64,000 nucleotides of DNA from an uncultured Granulosicoccaceae bacterium (lineage in GTDB: Bacteria > Pseudomonadota > Gammaproteobacteria > CALCKW01): the NCBI GenBank assembly GCA_937965695.1, contig CALCKW010000056.1, positions 1 through 64,000 on the forward strand, in the 5' to 3' direction. Numbering within the stretch: the first letter of the stretch is position 1; every line of letters begins with the position of its first letter. The notes under the pieces were generated by a model that had not been told where the DNA came from, searched no databases, and saw nothing but the letters and a program-made list of their open reading frames with translations. The translations under genes were made by a program, and so were the position numbers. This document shows positions 1 to 7,941 of this stretch, one piece after another.

Positions 1-705
1 GGGAATTCTCTCTCGTACCAAGGCTAGGGCTTGGATGAGTCTCTCTACATTCTTCCGGGGGCTCACAACACCTGCAAACAACAACTCGTGCTCTTTCGGT
101 TTTGGTTCAATAGCAAAATAATCTTCATTCACCGGGTTCTCAATATTCCAAGAACGCCCTTTGTACACAGACCCAATCGCACGACTGACGTAAGGGCTGA
201 TAAGAATCAAATTCGAAATCCGAGATCTTTTTATCTGCTCTCTTATTCGGATCAGGGGCCAAGCTAACTTCCTCAACAAGGACCCGTTATCTCGAAACAA
301 CATATCTTGCTCAACGATACCGTGAAGTGTGACAACAACCGGATGGGTCAGGAATCTGGCCCATTCTGGTGCTGCTTGAACATGCACAAGATCATAATGG
401 CCCCCATCTATATACTCTTTTACCTTCTTTGCATCACCATTCAACATAAGCCGATCAAATAGGCTCGATCTAGCACTCGGGAGATAAGTCACGTCCAAGC
501 CAGAGAGTCTCTTCTTGAAGGGTGCTTCAATAGCACAAGCGGGAACTAAGACATCAACGTCAACGCTTTTAAAACTGGACAGATGTTGACACAAATAATA
601 GGCCACACCCGCGACACCACCAACTATGCGGTCACTGCGTTCAGGGAAGGGAGTTACCATCAGTATGCGAATAGGTGGTCGGGACTCAGCATTAAGCTCT
701 GACAT
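1..705 (-). CDS. glycosyltransferase family 4 (GT-B), N-terminal part, runs off window
   Basis: Open frame of 235 codons from an ATG at 705 to the left edge with no stop, so the C-terminal half lies outside the window. The start reads MSELNAESRPPIRILMVTPF, the usual first beta strand of GT-B enzymes. It is followed by a Gly-rich VGGVAGVAYYL segment where GT4 proteins carry their GG loop, then VTLHGIVEQD in the acceptor domain. The linker into the donor domain reads FAGVVSPRKNVERLIQAL, typical of GT4 (G-x-x-x-x-R-K-N). The expected role is sugar transfer to a cell-surface glycan or glycolipid; acceptor and sugar cannot be deduced. No neighbouring polysaccharide genes are visible to the right. 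Confidence 0.85.
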   Translation of the reverse strand, partial: MSELNAESRPPIRILMVTPFPERSDRIVGGVAGVAYYLCQHLSSFKSVDVDVLVPACAIEAPFKKRLSGLDVTYLPSARSSLFDRLMLNGDAKKVKEYIDGGHYDLVHVQAAPEWARFLTHPVVVTLHGIVEQDMLFRDNGSLLRKLAWPLIRIREQIKRSRISNLILISPYVSRAIGSVYKGRSWNIENPVNEDYFAIEPKPKEHELLFAGVVSPRKNVERLIQALALVRERIP

Positions 706-914
706 GCTTTTTTGAAATTCTGAATGTGAAGACGCCAGAGTGTAAAACCACAAGCTAGCCCGCACTGTAATAAATTGTCAGAGATTCTAGAGTTTTCCTC
801 CACAATTCATGTTATTAAGCCAGAAATAATATCCAAGATATATTCAGACTTATGAATACCGCCTGCTAAGATTCATTTGCTCAATACTCTCTCTCAACAG
901 CCAACGGGGTCAAA

Positions 915-938
915 CATGTGTTGATGAGTTTTGTTACA
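915..938 (+). repeat. imperfect direct repeat, copy 1
   Basis: CATGTGTTGATGAGTTTTGT followed by TACA matches 1392-1416 with two C/T changes and one C insertion. The two copies bracket the small DUF1059 gene and its terminator. Function unknown. Confidence 0.45.
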
Positions 939-1025
939 AAGCAATAAACTATGGTCCACGTTTGGAAGAAAAAACACGAAAAATATAGCGCAATTGGAGA
1001 ATTCCTCAACAGTAATTCTGGGAAT

Positions 1026-1054
1026 AAAAAAATCCAGCCAAAGAGCTGGATTTT
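1026..1054 (-). terminator. Rho-independent terminator of the DUF1059 gene
   Basis: Perfect 10-bp stem AAAATCCAGC / GCTGGATTTT (1029-1038 and 1045-1054) with a 6-nt loop. Read on the minus strand it is followed by a T run, and it lies about 30 nt past the stop of the DUF1059 gene. Confidence 0.8.
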
Positions 1055-1082
1055 AAACTGCAGCAAATTCTACAAGCCTAGT

Positions 1083-1319
1083 TTAGTCGTCAGGCTGCGC
1101 TTCAAATTCAGCACGCTTCCCATCAAACCACTTTTGCATCTCTTCAGGTTTTTGCATCAGCTCTGCCATTTGAGCCATGACCGCAAGGTGATCCGGATCC
1201 TGACTCTGAAACATTTCCATACCATGCTGCTTGCTCTGCTCGACCATTTCTTCAAAGGTCTCTCCTGAAAAAGTCAAGTCGCAAGCACCGCCAAGTTGTT
1301 TACAGCTCATAGTTTTCAT
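1083..1319 (-). CDS. DUF1059 family small protein
   Basis: 78-residue soluble protein beginning MKTMSCKQLGGACDLTFSGE, the characteristic DUF1059 opening (MKTxxCxxLGGxCDxxFxGET). Two Cys (C6, C13) sit in the conserved places. The rest is a helical, Met- and Glu-rich tail ending in acidic residues. The family is common in bacteria and archaea but has no established biochemical role. I place the start at the ATG at 1319, not the in-frame TTG one codon earlier, because the family starts MKT and GGAA lies about 11 nt upstream. It is a single-gene unit with its own terminator downstream. Confidence 0.8.
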   Translation of the reverse strand: MKTMSCKQLGGACDLTFSGETFEEMVEQSKQHGMEMFQSQDPDHLAVMAQMAELMQKPEEMQKWFDGKRAEFEAQPDD

Positions 1320-1723
1320 CAATATTTATTCCTAATCGTCGACCAGCCCACTGCGGCCTTAAAGGGTAACCCTCCTTTAGTGTAGCAAATTCACGTGTTG
1401 ACGAGCTTTTGTTACACATCCTCACTTCCCATAGCTATGCCCAGCTCAATAGTTTCTAACCAACAATATCAGTGGCTGAAATACGTCGATTAGCATAAAC
1501 CCCTGAAGAGTTAGTATTGCCACAAATAGTGCCCATCCACTGTCATATCATAATGATCAACAAATACTTGCGAAGAATATTTGAGTAATAGTGCTCTATT
1601 CAGATAAAACGCTATCTAAGTTCTTAGTGGGAAATCGAAATTAGCACCACTACTCCCAAACCGATACTTTACAATTAGGGAGTCACCCATGAACAGCCGC
1701 ATATCGCAAAATAAGGACTCTCC
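1320..1723. other. intergenic region upstream of the helicase gene
   Basis: No coding sequence recognised. It holds the second copy of the diverged repeat (1392-1416) and must hold the promoters of the DUF1059 gene and the helicase. An AAGGA ribosome binding site precedes the helicase ATG by 7 nt. Confidence 0.4.
1392..1416 (+). repeat. imperfect direct repeat, copy 2
   Basis: CACGTGTTGACGAGCTTTTG followed by TTACA is the partner of 915-938. It lies upstream of the DUF1059 start, so the pair flanks that gene. Confidence 0.45.
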
Positions 1724-3037
1724 ATGAACTTCTCTTCACTCGATCTAGCGCCGCAAATCAGTCAAGCGCTGGAGACTTGCGGCTACAAAAAACTCACACC
1801 CGTGCAAGAGAAAGCAGTCGTTGCTGCGCGTCGTGGCAAAGATATTCTCGCCATTGCTCAAACCGGCACGGGTAAAACAGCAGCTTACGCTATTCCCGTA
1901 CTGCAACAGTTACTGGACAATCCGCGTGAAGGCAGCAACCCAAAACCACGCGCGCTGGTGCTTACACCGACGCGCGAACTCGCTGAACAGTTAAGTCATA
2001 CAATCGGTACTTATGCTCAATGTACCGACTTGAAAATTACCTCCGTGTACGGTGGCGTTAAGATGGGGGGCCAGGCGGCAAAACTACGTGGCGGTATCGA
2101 TATATTGATTGCGACTCCCGGTCGTCTGCTTGAACATATCAGTCAAGGCAATACCGTGCTTACGGGTGTAGAACATGTGGTGCTCGACGAATGCGATCGC
2201 ATGCTCGATATGGGTTTTATCGCTGACGTAAAAACCTTGCTGGGCTATTGCCCGGAAAAGCGCCAATCGCTGATGTTCTCGGCGACCTTGTCGGCAGCCG
2301 TCAACGAACTCTCGCATAAACTGCTGAACAATCATCAAGAGATTCGCGTCAGCAAAGAGCAGATAACCGCCGATACGGTCGACCACGTGCTATATGCCGT
2401 TGACGAAGAACGCAAAATTGATCTGTTTATGGATCTGTTGCGCCAATACGACTGGTATCAAGTCTTGGTTTTTACCAGTACAAAAGGTCAGGCGGATGCT
2501 CTCGCTGCGAAGCTAAAAAAATACAGAGCAGCGGTATGCCACGGAGACAAGAGCCAAGGAACCCGCCGGAGGGCTCTCGCGGATTTTAAAGCCGGAAAAT
2601 TACAAGTACTCATTGCAACTGAGGTAGCGGCCAGAGGCTTAGACATAGAAGGCTTGGAGCACGTAATTAACTACAACCTTCCTTTCTTGGCCGAAGACTA
2701 CGTGCATCGCATTGGTCGCACTGGACGCGCTGGTGCTAAAGGCCACGCAATTTCCTTTGTCAGTCGAGACGAAGAGCGCAGTTTAGTTTTAATAGAACGT
2801 TTGATCGGTCATAAGATAAAACGACTACATCGGCGTGGTTTCGACGCGACTAATCGCCAAGCATTAATTAAACGCGTCGGCAAAAGCAAAAGCTCTGGTC
2901 GCACTAATCGAAGTTCTGCTACTCAGATAGACAAACAGAGTGACAAGGGCTACATTCCGCGCACGGCGAAACCCTCCAAGGCCAAAACTAAGGCCTCTGC
3001 AACACAAAAGAAACGATCTAGTAGGAATAAAGGCTGA
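1724..3037 (+). CDS. rhlE: DEAD-box ATP-dependent RNA helicase, RhlE type
   Basis: 437-residue superfamily 2 helicase that unwinds short RNA duplexes using ATP, probably in RNA decay or ribosome assembly. The motifs are complete and in order: Q motif LTPVQ (res 25-29), motif I AQTGTGKT (45-52), Ia PTRELAEQ, Ib TPGRLLEH, motif II DECD followed by RMLDMGF, motif III SAT, motif V ATEVAARGLDIEG and motif VI HRIGRTGRAG. RMLDMGF after motif II and the short basic tail (Lys/Arg/Ser-rich after about residue 370) point to RhlE. Motif II reads DECD rather than DEAD, which keeps the catalytic Asp-Glu. AAGGA lies 7 nt before the ATG. Monocistronic as far as can be seen. Confidence 0.93.
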   Translation: MNFSSLDLAPQISQALETCGYKKLTPVQEKAVVAARRGKDILAIAQTGTGKTAAYAIPVLQQLLDNPREGSNPKPRALVLTPTRELAEQLSHTIGTYAQCTDLKITSVYGGVKMGGQAAKLRGGIDILIATPGRLLEHISQGNTVLTGVEHVVLDECDRMLDMGFIADVKTLLGYCPEKRQSLMFSATLSAAVNELSHKLLNNHQEIRVSKEQITADTVDHVLYAVDEERKIDLFMDLLRQYDWYQVLVFTSTKGQADALAAKLKKYRAAVCHGDKSQGTRRRALADFKAGKLQVLIATEVAARGLDIEGLEHVINYNLPFLAEDYVHRIGRTGRAGAKGHAISFVSRDEERSLVLIERLIGHKIKRLHRRGFDATNRQALIKRVGKSKSSGRTNRSSATQIDKQSDKGYIPRTAKPSKAKTKASATQKKRSSRNKG

Positions 3038-3171
3038 TAGCGTTAACTAGAACAAAGCCCGACTCATCGACAATGCAACGAGAAATGAAAAAAAGTTTCT
3101 GACTTGTATGTTGGGTGGAACCGCTCTTTGTTTGAATGAGCGCTCTTTTGTAGCCTCAGCTCCGCGCCGCA

Positions 3172-3204
3172 CTGACCTCCTGCTCAGTAGATGCAGGAGG
3201 TCAG
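3172..3204. repeat. strong 12-bp hairpin downstream of the lipoprotein gene
   Basis: Perfect inverted repeat CTGACCTCCTGC / GCAGGAGGTCAG with a 9-nt loop. It sits 13 nt past the stop of the minus-strand lipoprotein gene and about 135 nt past the helicase stop. No T run follows on either strand, so it is either a non-canonical shared terminator or an mRNA-stabilising 3' hairpin. Confidence 0.6.
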
Positions 3205-3217
3205 CTTCAACAAGCGA

Positions 3218-3502
3218 TCAGCGCTGTAACAGATTAGCTAAATCATCGCCCGGATTTACCGCAACAGGCTCATCATCAGCAGCACCAAAGGCATCGCTCA
3301 AGGCATTTGGAAGATTAGCCAAATCCAATGATGCAGGGCTACCGTCCGGTTCAGCTTCGAACAGCGCGGATACCTCAGCACTTATTTCAGCACCACCGGT
3401 GCTGCCAGAACCGCTCGACGAATTGCTTGATGAACCCTTATTACAAGCAGTTACCAAAGCGCACGCTGCAACTATCAAAACACTTAGTTTTAAGTTATGC
3501 AT
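3218..3502 (-). CDS. small exported lipoprotein
   Basis: 94 residues. A signal peptide of about 19 residues ends in a lipobox LVTAC, with Cys20 as the lipidated residue. It is followed by a Ser/Gly linker and an acidic segment of about 55 residues. No known domain. It begins 9 nt downstream of the DUF4331 gene on the same strand, so the two are almost certainly co-transcribed. Asp follows at +2 not, so outer-membrane sorting is the default guess (residue after Cys is Asn). Function unknown; probably a partner of the DUF4331 protein. Confidence 0.75.
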   Translation of the reverse strand: MHNLKLSVLIVAACALVTACNKGSSSNSSSGSGSTGGAEISAEVSALFEAEPDGSPASLDLANLPNALSDAFGAADDEPVAVNPGDDLANLLQR

Positions 3503-3511
3503 AACTTACTC

Positions 3512-5110
3512 TCAGTTGCTTGCACCAGCTATAGGTGTTGTCAAATACGGAAAAGACGCCATGAATTGCCCTTCGTTCTGCGGAGCACCGTCAAGAAAAC
3601 CCGCTGTACCAGCAGGTGCTTGTGCAGAGGAATCTTCAGGTGTGGTGCCACATAAAAGCAGGTTGTCTTGATCATCAAGTGTTTCATCACCATTCAAATC
3701 CACAGGAATTGCGTGACAAAATGCCCCCATCATTGCACGCAGCGCGATATCTACAACATCATCTCCCGGGCGGCGACCATTCGGGAATCCAGCTAGGTCA
3801 CCCGCGGCAATACCCAGGTTAGCTTGAGAACCACTTGCCGTGGCGGGTACGCCCGTATTGAGACGCAGCATTTCAGAAGGAGTTACCGTCATCAACTGGT
3901 TTACCCCTGCAACGCCTGTCAAGAACGCAGCAATCAGGTCTTGGCGGGGAAAGTTCTGCGGAGCAATATCAGCAACGCCAAACTCTTGACCTGAGTTGAA
4001 CAGTAAGTTGAGTATGGCAGGTAAAGTGGGGTTAGTGACGTAGTTGGCAAACTGGCCATCTTGCGCCGGTTCGCTGCTGTTGAATAAATCTTTATCAGGT
4101 AGGCCGATAACTACTTCATTAACCAAGGGGTTACTCAGGCGCGAAACCTGCGTCCAAGCACCACCCTGTACAGCTGGATCAGCAAAAGTAGCTGTTGGAT
4201 TGATCACACTTACCTGCGGCAAACTGGCCGCTGTCCACGCTCCGATGACGCCGTTGCCGTTGCCTGTCAGGCAGTCCTTGTGGACTTCAATTGCAATCGT
4301 GCTGACATTCTTGTCCGCTAACTGATCGTTGCTCACATCATCCGTGATGTTTAGTGGATCAAAGTTGACCAGATCAAAAATAGAGCCAAGGTTTACCGCA
4401 AAAGAATCTTTGCGTTGGCCGACAAAAACCCGACCTTCTGCAGCATTAGCGGGGCAGCCAGTGAAAGTCACATCGTTATAGATTTCACCTGAAGCTGTAA
4501 GACTGGCTAAGTAAGCTTCATACTGAGTTGCATCACCAAACGTGTTTTCACCGACATAGTCAAAAGGCTTTTGTAGCTCTGCACCACCGCCTTGAGTTAG
4601 TGTCACCGTATTTTTAACACCGGTACGTCGATCTCCTTGAACCAAGGTAACGTTGTAGGTTTCTGCAAAATTAGCCGCGGAAGTATCTGCAGCCGACAAC
4701 GGACCGACAGCTTTTAGAGGAACAGGTACGCTAACACCTGCAATATCTAAAGCGATACCTTCACCCGATGAGCCGAGAGCCTGAGCAAACTGAAATTGAA
4801 ACGTCAGGTCTTCTTCGGCATCGCCATCGTTATCCACATGGATTTCGTACAGTGCATTAGGATCAAAAGCAAAATAATTTGGCCCACCGTAAGCATCTTG
4901 CAACGGCATGTAGTTCGCCACTAGCGTGACGTAGTCTTCGCGACCGGCTTCGTAACTGTTAAATATATAAAAATCGGTGGCATCGACTTTAGGGGTCGCG
5001 GTTATACGCGGTGCCTCCCGATGGCTGGATGCGTAGCTCAAGGATGCAAAACAGCTGGATACGAGCACAGCAGCCAGACTCAGTCTGACAAAGCGCTTTG
5101 AAGTTGACAT
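3512..5110 (-). CDS. DUF4331 family exported protein
   Basis: 532 residues with a clear Sec signal peptide (basic start, hydrophobic core to about residue 27). The mature part opens with SSHREAPRITATPKVDATDF, the hallmark of DUF4331 (S-H-R-E-A-P and D-x-T-D-x-Y). The acidic DNDGDAEEDLTFQF strand follows, with further Asp-rich loops, and DLNGDETLDDQDNLLLC near the C terminus looks like a dockerin or EF-hand style Ca-binding loop. The family is periplasmic or secreted with no proven activity. A lipoprotein gene follows 9 nt downstream and an anti-sigma/ECF sigma pair precedes it on the same strand, which suggests it is a target of that sigma factor. Confidence 0.85.
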   Translation of the reverse strand: MSTSKRFVRLSLAAVLVSSCFASLSYASSHREAPRITATPKVDATDFYIFNSYEAGREDYVTLVANYMPLQDAYGGPNYFAFDPNALYEIHVDNDGDAEEDLTFQFQFAQALGSSGEGIALDIAGVSVPVPLKAVGPLSAADTSAANFAETYNVTLVQGDRRTGVKNTVTLTQGGGAELQKPFDYVGENTFGDATQYEAYLASLTASGEIYNDVTFTGCPANAAEGRVFVGQRKDSFAVNLGSIFDLVNFDPLNITDDVSNDQLADKNVSTIAIEVHKDCLTGNGNGVIGAWTAASLPQVSVINPTATFADPAVQGGAWTQVSRLSNPLVNEVVIGLPDKDLFNSSEPAQDGQFANYVTNPTLPAILNLLFNSGQEFGVADIAPQNFPRQDLIAAFLTGVAGVNQLMTVTPSEMLRLNTGVPATASGSQANLGIAAGDLAGFPNGRRPGDDVVDIALRAMMGAFCHAIPVDLNGDETLDDQDNLLLCGTTPEDSSAQAPAGTAGFLDGAPQNEGQFMASFPYLTTPIAGASN

Positions 5111-5219
5111 AACTTTTCTCTCTGAGTGAAGAACGGTTGTTCATCACTAGTACGCGAGAAGTACGCTGCCCAGATGCACTAATTCAAAAAAAAATTTCAC
5201 CCAACCTAAGCTCCGTTTT

Positions 5220-5906
5220 TCATAAAGCTGTAAAGATCGAGGATTGATACACAACCGGACCAGAGGGAGCACCCGTTTTTGATCCACCAAGCGGCTCTAT
5301 ACTAACCGCAAGACCATTGTTTATATCGAAGTCAGAGCCAACCATTGATCGGCTTTGCTTACCTTTGCGAGGCAGCAACCCTAAGGACAAAGGTGTGCCG
5401 TCGGCTTGTAGTAGCCAGAGTTCAAAATCACGGTCTTTCTCAGGTTGCATGGTGCGCAAAGCCTCGATGGACATGCTTTGATTAGTCGTATCAAAACGAA
5501 TGACCCAGGCGGGCACATTGGTATCGGTGTTCATCACTGAGATGAAGTCAGAGCTCAGTGTAGAGTTTTCGCGAGGAACAAAAAGCGCAATGGCCGAAAG
5601 TAAAAGCATAACCGTCGTCAGGGTCGCGATGTTTTTCCACCAAAGCACACGGTTGCGAGCCGCGCGACCTCCTAACCGCTCTGTCTCAATTTGCGCAGTG
5701 ATCTTACGCCATACCCGCCGAGGTGGCTGAACCGGCTCTGCAATATTCAATTGATGCAGACGCTCTTCCCACAGCGCCACTTCTCGTCGCAACAATATGT
5801 TGTGAGCCAATAGTCGCTCGAAACGCACGCGTGCTTTACCGACAAGTGTGCCCAAAACATACTCGGCCGCCAGCAATTCACGTCGTTCAGGTCGCTGATA
5901 ATTCAT
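5220..5906 (-). CDS. anti-sigma factor, RskA type
   Basis: 228-residue membrane protein. The N-terminal about 80 residues (ELLAAEYVLGTLVGKARVRF...) match the anti-sigma K/zinc-less ASD segment that holds the sigma factor. One membrane helix follows at about residues 88-107, then a periplasmic RskA C-terminal domain (DFELWLLQADGTPLSLGLLP). It overlaps the end of the ECF sigma gene by 20 nt, the normal translational coupling of a sigma/anti-sigma pair. I infer that it sequesters that sigma factor at the inner membrane until an envelope signal triggers release. Confidence 0.88.
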   Translation of the reverse strand: MNYQRPERRELLAAEYVLGTLVGKARVRFERLLAHNILLRREVALWEERLHQLNIAEPVQPPRRVWRKITAQIETERLGGRAARNRVLWWKNIATLTTVMLLLSAIALFVPRENSTLSSDFISVMNTDTNVPAWVIRFDTTNQSMSIEALRTMQPEKDRDFELWLLQADGTPLSLGLLPRKGKQSRSMVGSDFDINNGLAVSIEPLGGSKTGAPSGPVVYQSSIFTAL

Positions 5907-6453
5907 GCAGACACTCCTTTAGCTTTTGGACTCCGCGACGAATCCAGCTTTTCACCGTGCCAATTGGCGTTTTCATGCTGGCACTCAGTTCTTGGTGCGT
6001 ATAACCCTCACAATAGGCTTTGAGTACCGATTCACGGACTTCTTCCTGCAATTTATCTAAGCAAATATTTAAATGCTGATCCAAGCGGCTATCAGTAGCG
6101 ATATCGGATTGCCCGAGAGCATCTGCTTGCTCAATCGCAAAGTCACTTTCATAACGGTTGCGAGTCGATTGTTTTCTCAAGTAATCAAGCGCTCGATACC
6201 GAGCGAGGCTTATTATCCACGTAAGAGGTTGACCTCGATCCGCATTATAGCTAGAGGCTTTTAGCCAAAGCTGCATATACGCATCTTGCAACACCTCTTC
6301 AGCAGCAGCGGGGTCTCGTAACATCCTCATCAGAAAGCCAAAAACAACAGCAGAAGTCGCTTTATAAATATTCTCAAAAGCGCGCCGGTCATTCAGCGCG
6401 CAACGCCCAATTAGTTTTTCCAGCTCGACTCGAGTAAGTTCAGGAGAGGCCAT
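5887..6453 (-). CDS. ECF RNA polymerase sigma factor (SigK/RpoE type)
   Basis: 188 residues from the ATG at 6453. An in-frame start at 6474 exists, but the CGGA site spaced 7 nt favours 6453. Region 2 contains FLMRMLRDPAAAEEVLQDAY with the conserved E-E-x-x-Q-D of the -10 binding helix. Region 4 contains the helix-turn-helix CEGYTHQELSASMKTPIGTV followed by KSWIRRG. It directs core polymerase to an extracytoplasmic-function regulon and is followed directly by its RskA-type anti-sigma factor. The nearest candidate target is the DUF4331-lipoprotein unit just downstream. Confidence 0.92.
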   Translation of the reverse strand: MASPELTRVELEKLIGRCALNDRRAFENIYKATSAVVFGFLMRMLRDPAAAEEVLQDAYMQLWLKASSYNADRGQPLTWIISLARYRALDYLRKQSTRNRYESDFAIEQADALGQSDIATDSRLDQHLNICLDKLQEEVRESVLKAYCEGYTHQELSASMKTPIGTVKSWIRRGVQKLKECLHELSAT

Positions 6454-6751
6454 GCTTTTTTCCGTGGTTAGCATTCTACGGATAATACGTTCGCAAAGCG
6501 CATATAGAAACCAAAACTATAAAAATACAGCGATATGCCTCGTCTGCAATTCAGAAAAGCCACTCAATGAGACACCCGTGATAATCGAACGACTGAAAAA
6601 TGTTGAATTTTGTACGGGCAGATTGCCAGATGGAAGCATCCGAAGAACGAGTGAATATCACCACGATCTTTACAAACAATGACAATGTCTTGACCGAAAC
6701 TTTCACTGCAGCTGAGATAATGAAATCTGTTCAAACCGAAAAGGAAAAGCG

Positions 6752-6985
6752 ATGTTACGGGACACAGCATACAAATTTTTTAACTTTGTTCGAGTCACAG
6801 CACTGATGTTGCTAGTGTTGATCACCTCTACAACTGCGTTACTGGTTGGTTTACTACTCAGCACCGTTTTTATCACTGTGGCCCTCTTGAGTGGTACTTT
6901 TCGCCGCAAAGCGACAAATGTAGACAATGGACAATCTGACGTGATTGATCTAAACAAAAGTGAGTACAGCTCCGTTGCCAACTGA
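6752..6985 (+). CDS. small putative membrane protein
   Basis: 77 codons with an AAGGA site spaced 6 nt from the ATG. Residues about 15-45 form one long hydrophobic stretch that could make one long or two short membrane helices, followed by a basic RRK and a polar tail. No family recognised. It lies in a 560-nt gap between the ECF sigma gene and the isomerase gene, and the opposite strand is also partly open, so it is only a probable gene. Confidence 0.45.
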   Translation: MLRDTAYKFFNFVRVTALMLLVLITSTTALLVGLLLSTVFITVALLSGTFRRKATNVDNGQSDVIDLNKSEYSSVAN

Positions 6986-7035
6986 TTTGGTGACTTCCCA
7001 TGGATAGCCGATGCAAAAACATGTATCGTTAGCTG

Positions 7036-7920
7036 TCATGGCGCAACCTGAGCACACCCAAAAAATTTAGTGAAGGTGTCAATACAATCACGAAAACCTG
7101 CTTCATAATCGCCGTCGCCTCGATGGTAGACGCTTTCAAAAGAGACTACCCCATCATAGCCGTCTCGTCGCAGTGCATCAGCCATTGGCTGAAACTGATC
7201 GGCCAATTGCCCTCTACCCATTTCACGTACCTCAAGCGTGGCACGTGGTGTATCCACCAGAACATCCTTGATGTGAACGTGACCTAAGTAACCACCTGAA
7301 ATTTCATTGTAGCCGTCCGGAAACGCTGTCTCGTGTGCCCAGCAGTTATTTGCTGGGTCCCATAAAACAAACAGTGTGCCTTTGGCACCTAGGTCATCGA
7401 TCAATTTGCGAGCGGTGTAACACGAGTTTATCTGTGTACCGTTGCCCGTCTCACAGACAAGCTTTATACCTTCGCTCTTAGCCAGCTCTATCGCGGGCGC
7501 TATAAAAGGCAGTGTGTTGTCCCATGAGTCATGCGCAACATTCCACTTTTCTGCGCCATTTTTGCCCCAAAGTATCATGCCTTTTATCGGGCTCATTATG
7601 CGCACCAATGGGCATTCAAGAGTATGCGCCAGTTCTATACAGCGTTTCAGCGCATCCATATGTTTGATGTGCAGCGCATCACCTGGCTTATTGGTATTAG
7701 CATGTATACCGGCAAAGACATGACGTGAGATACAAGATACTTTTTTTTCATGCTGTTCTAGCAGTTGCTTAACTTTAGCCGTTTCAGCCAGATCCAAATC
7801 ACCGACTTCTTTATCCCATAAAAACTGCAACTCTGCGTATTCGAGCTTAAATTCGTCCATCACACGGAGTGCATGCCCAAAATCGCGACTTATACCATCT
7901 GTGATAACACCAAGTTTCAT
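7036..7920 (-). CDS. sugar phosphate isomerase/epimerase family TIM-barrel protein
   Basis: 294 residues of the AP endonuclease 2/xylose isomerase-like family. Likely metal ligands are visible at the strand ends: CETGNG (Glu), WDPANN (Asp), HVHIKD (His, Asp) and SFESVYH (Glu). This is the layout of enzymes that isomerise or epimerise keto sugars or hydroxy-keto acids with a divalent metal. The start is an ATG (MKLGVITDG). It follows the hydroxyacid dehydrogenase gene by 21 nt on the same strand, so the pair probably works in one catabolic route for a sugar acid or similar compound. Substrate unknown. Confidence 0.82.
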   Translation of the reverse strand: MKLGVITDGISRDFGHALRVMDEFKLEYAELQFLWDKEVGDLDLAETAKVKQLLEQHEKKVSCISRHVFAGIHANTNKPGDALHIKHMDALKRCIELAHTLECPLVRIMSPIKGMILWGKNGAEKWNVAHDSWDNTLPFIAPAIELAKSEGIKLVCETGNGTQINSCYTARKLIDDLGAKGTLFVLWDPANNCWAHETAFPDGYNEISGGYLGHVHIKDVLVDTPRATLEVREMGRGQLADQFQPMADALRRDGYDGVVSFESVYHRGDGDYEAGFRDCIDTFTKFFGCAQVAP

Positions 7921-7941
7921 ATTAGGCTCTCAATTTATTTA

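Larger units (their letters stand above)
706..1082. other. intergenic region with repeat copy and terminator
   Basis: No gene is supported here. The stretch holds the upstream region of the glycosyltransferase, one copy of a 24-25 bp diverged repeat (915-938) and the terminator of the DUF1059 gene (1026-1054). Short open frames on both strands have no family resemblance. Confidence 0.5.

Noticed and set aside
3108-3671. 187-codon plus-strand open frame
   Set aside because: It lies antisense to the lipoprotein and DUF4331 genes, which have clear signal peptides and family motifs; its own sequence is low-complexity with no family.
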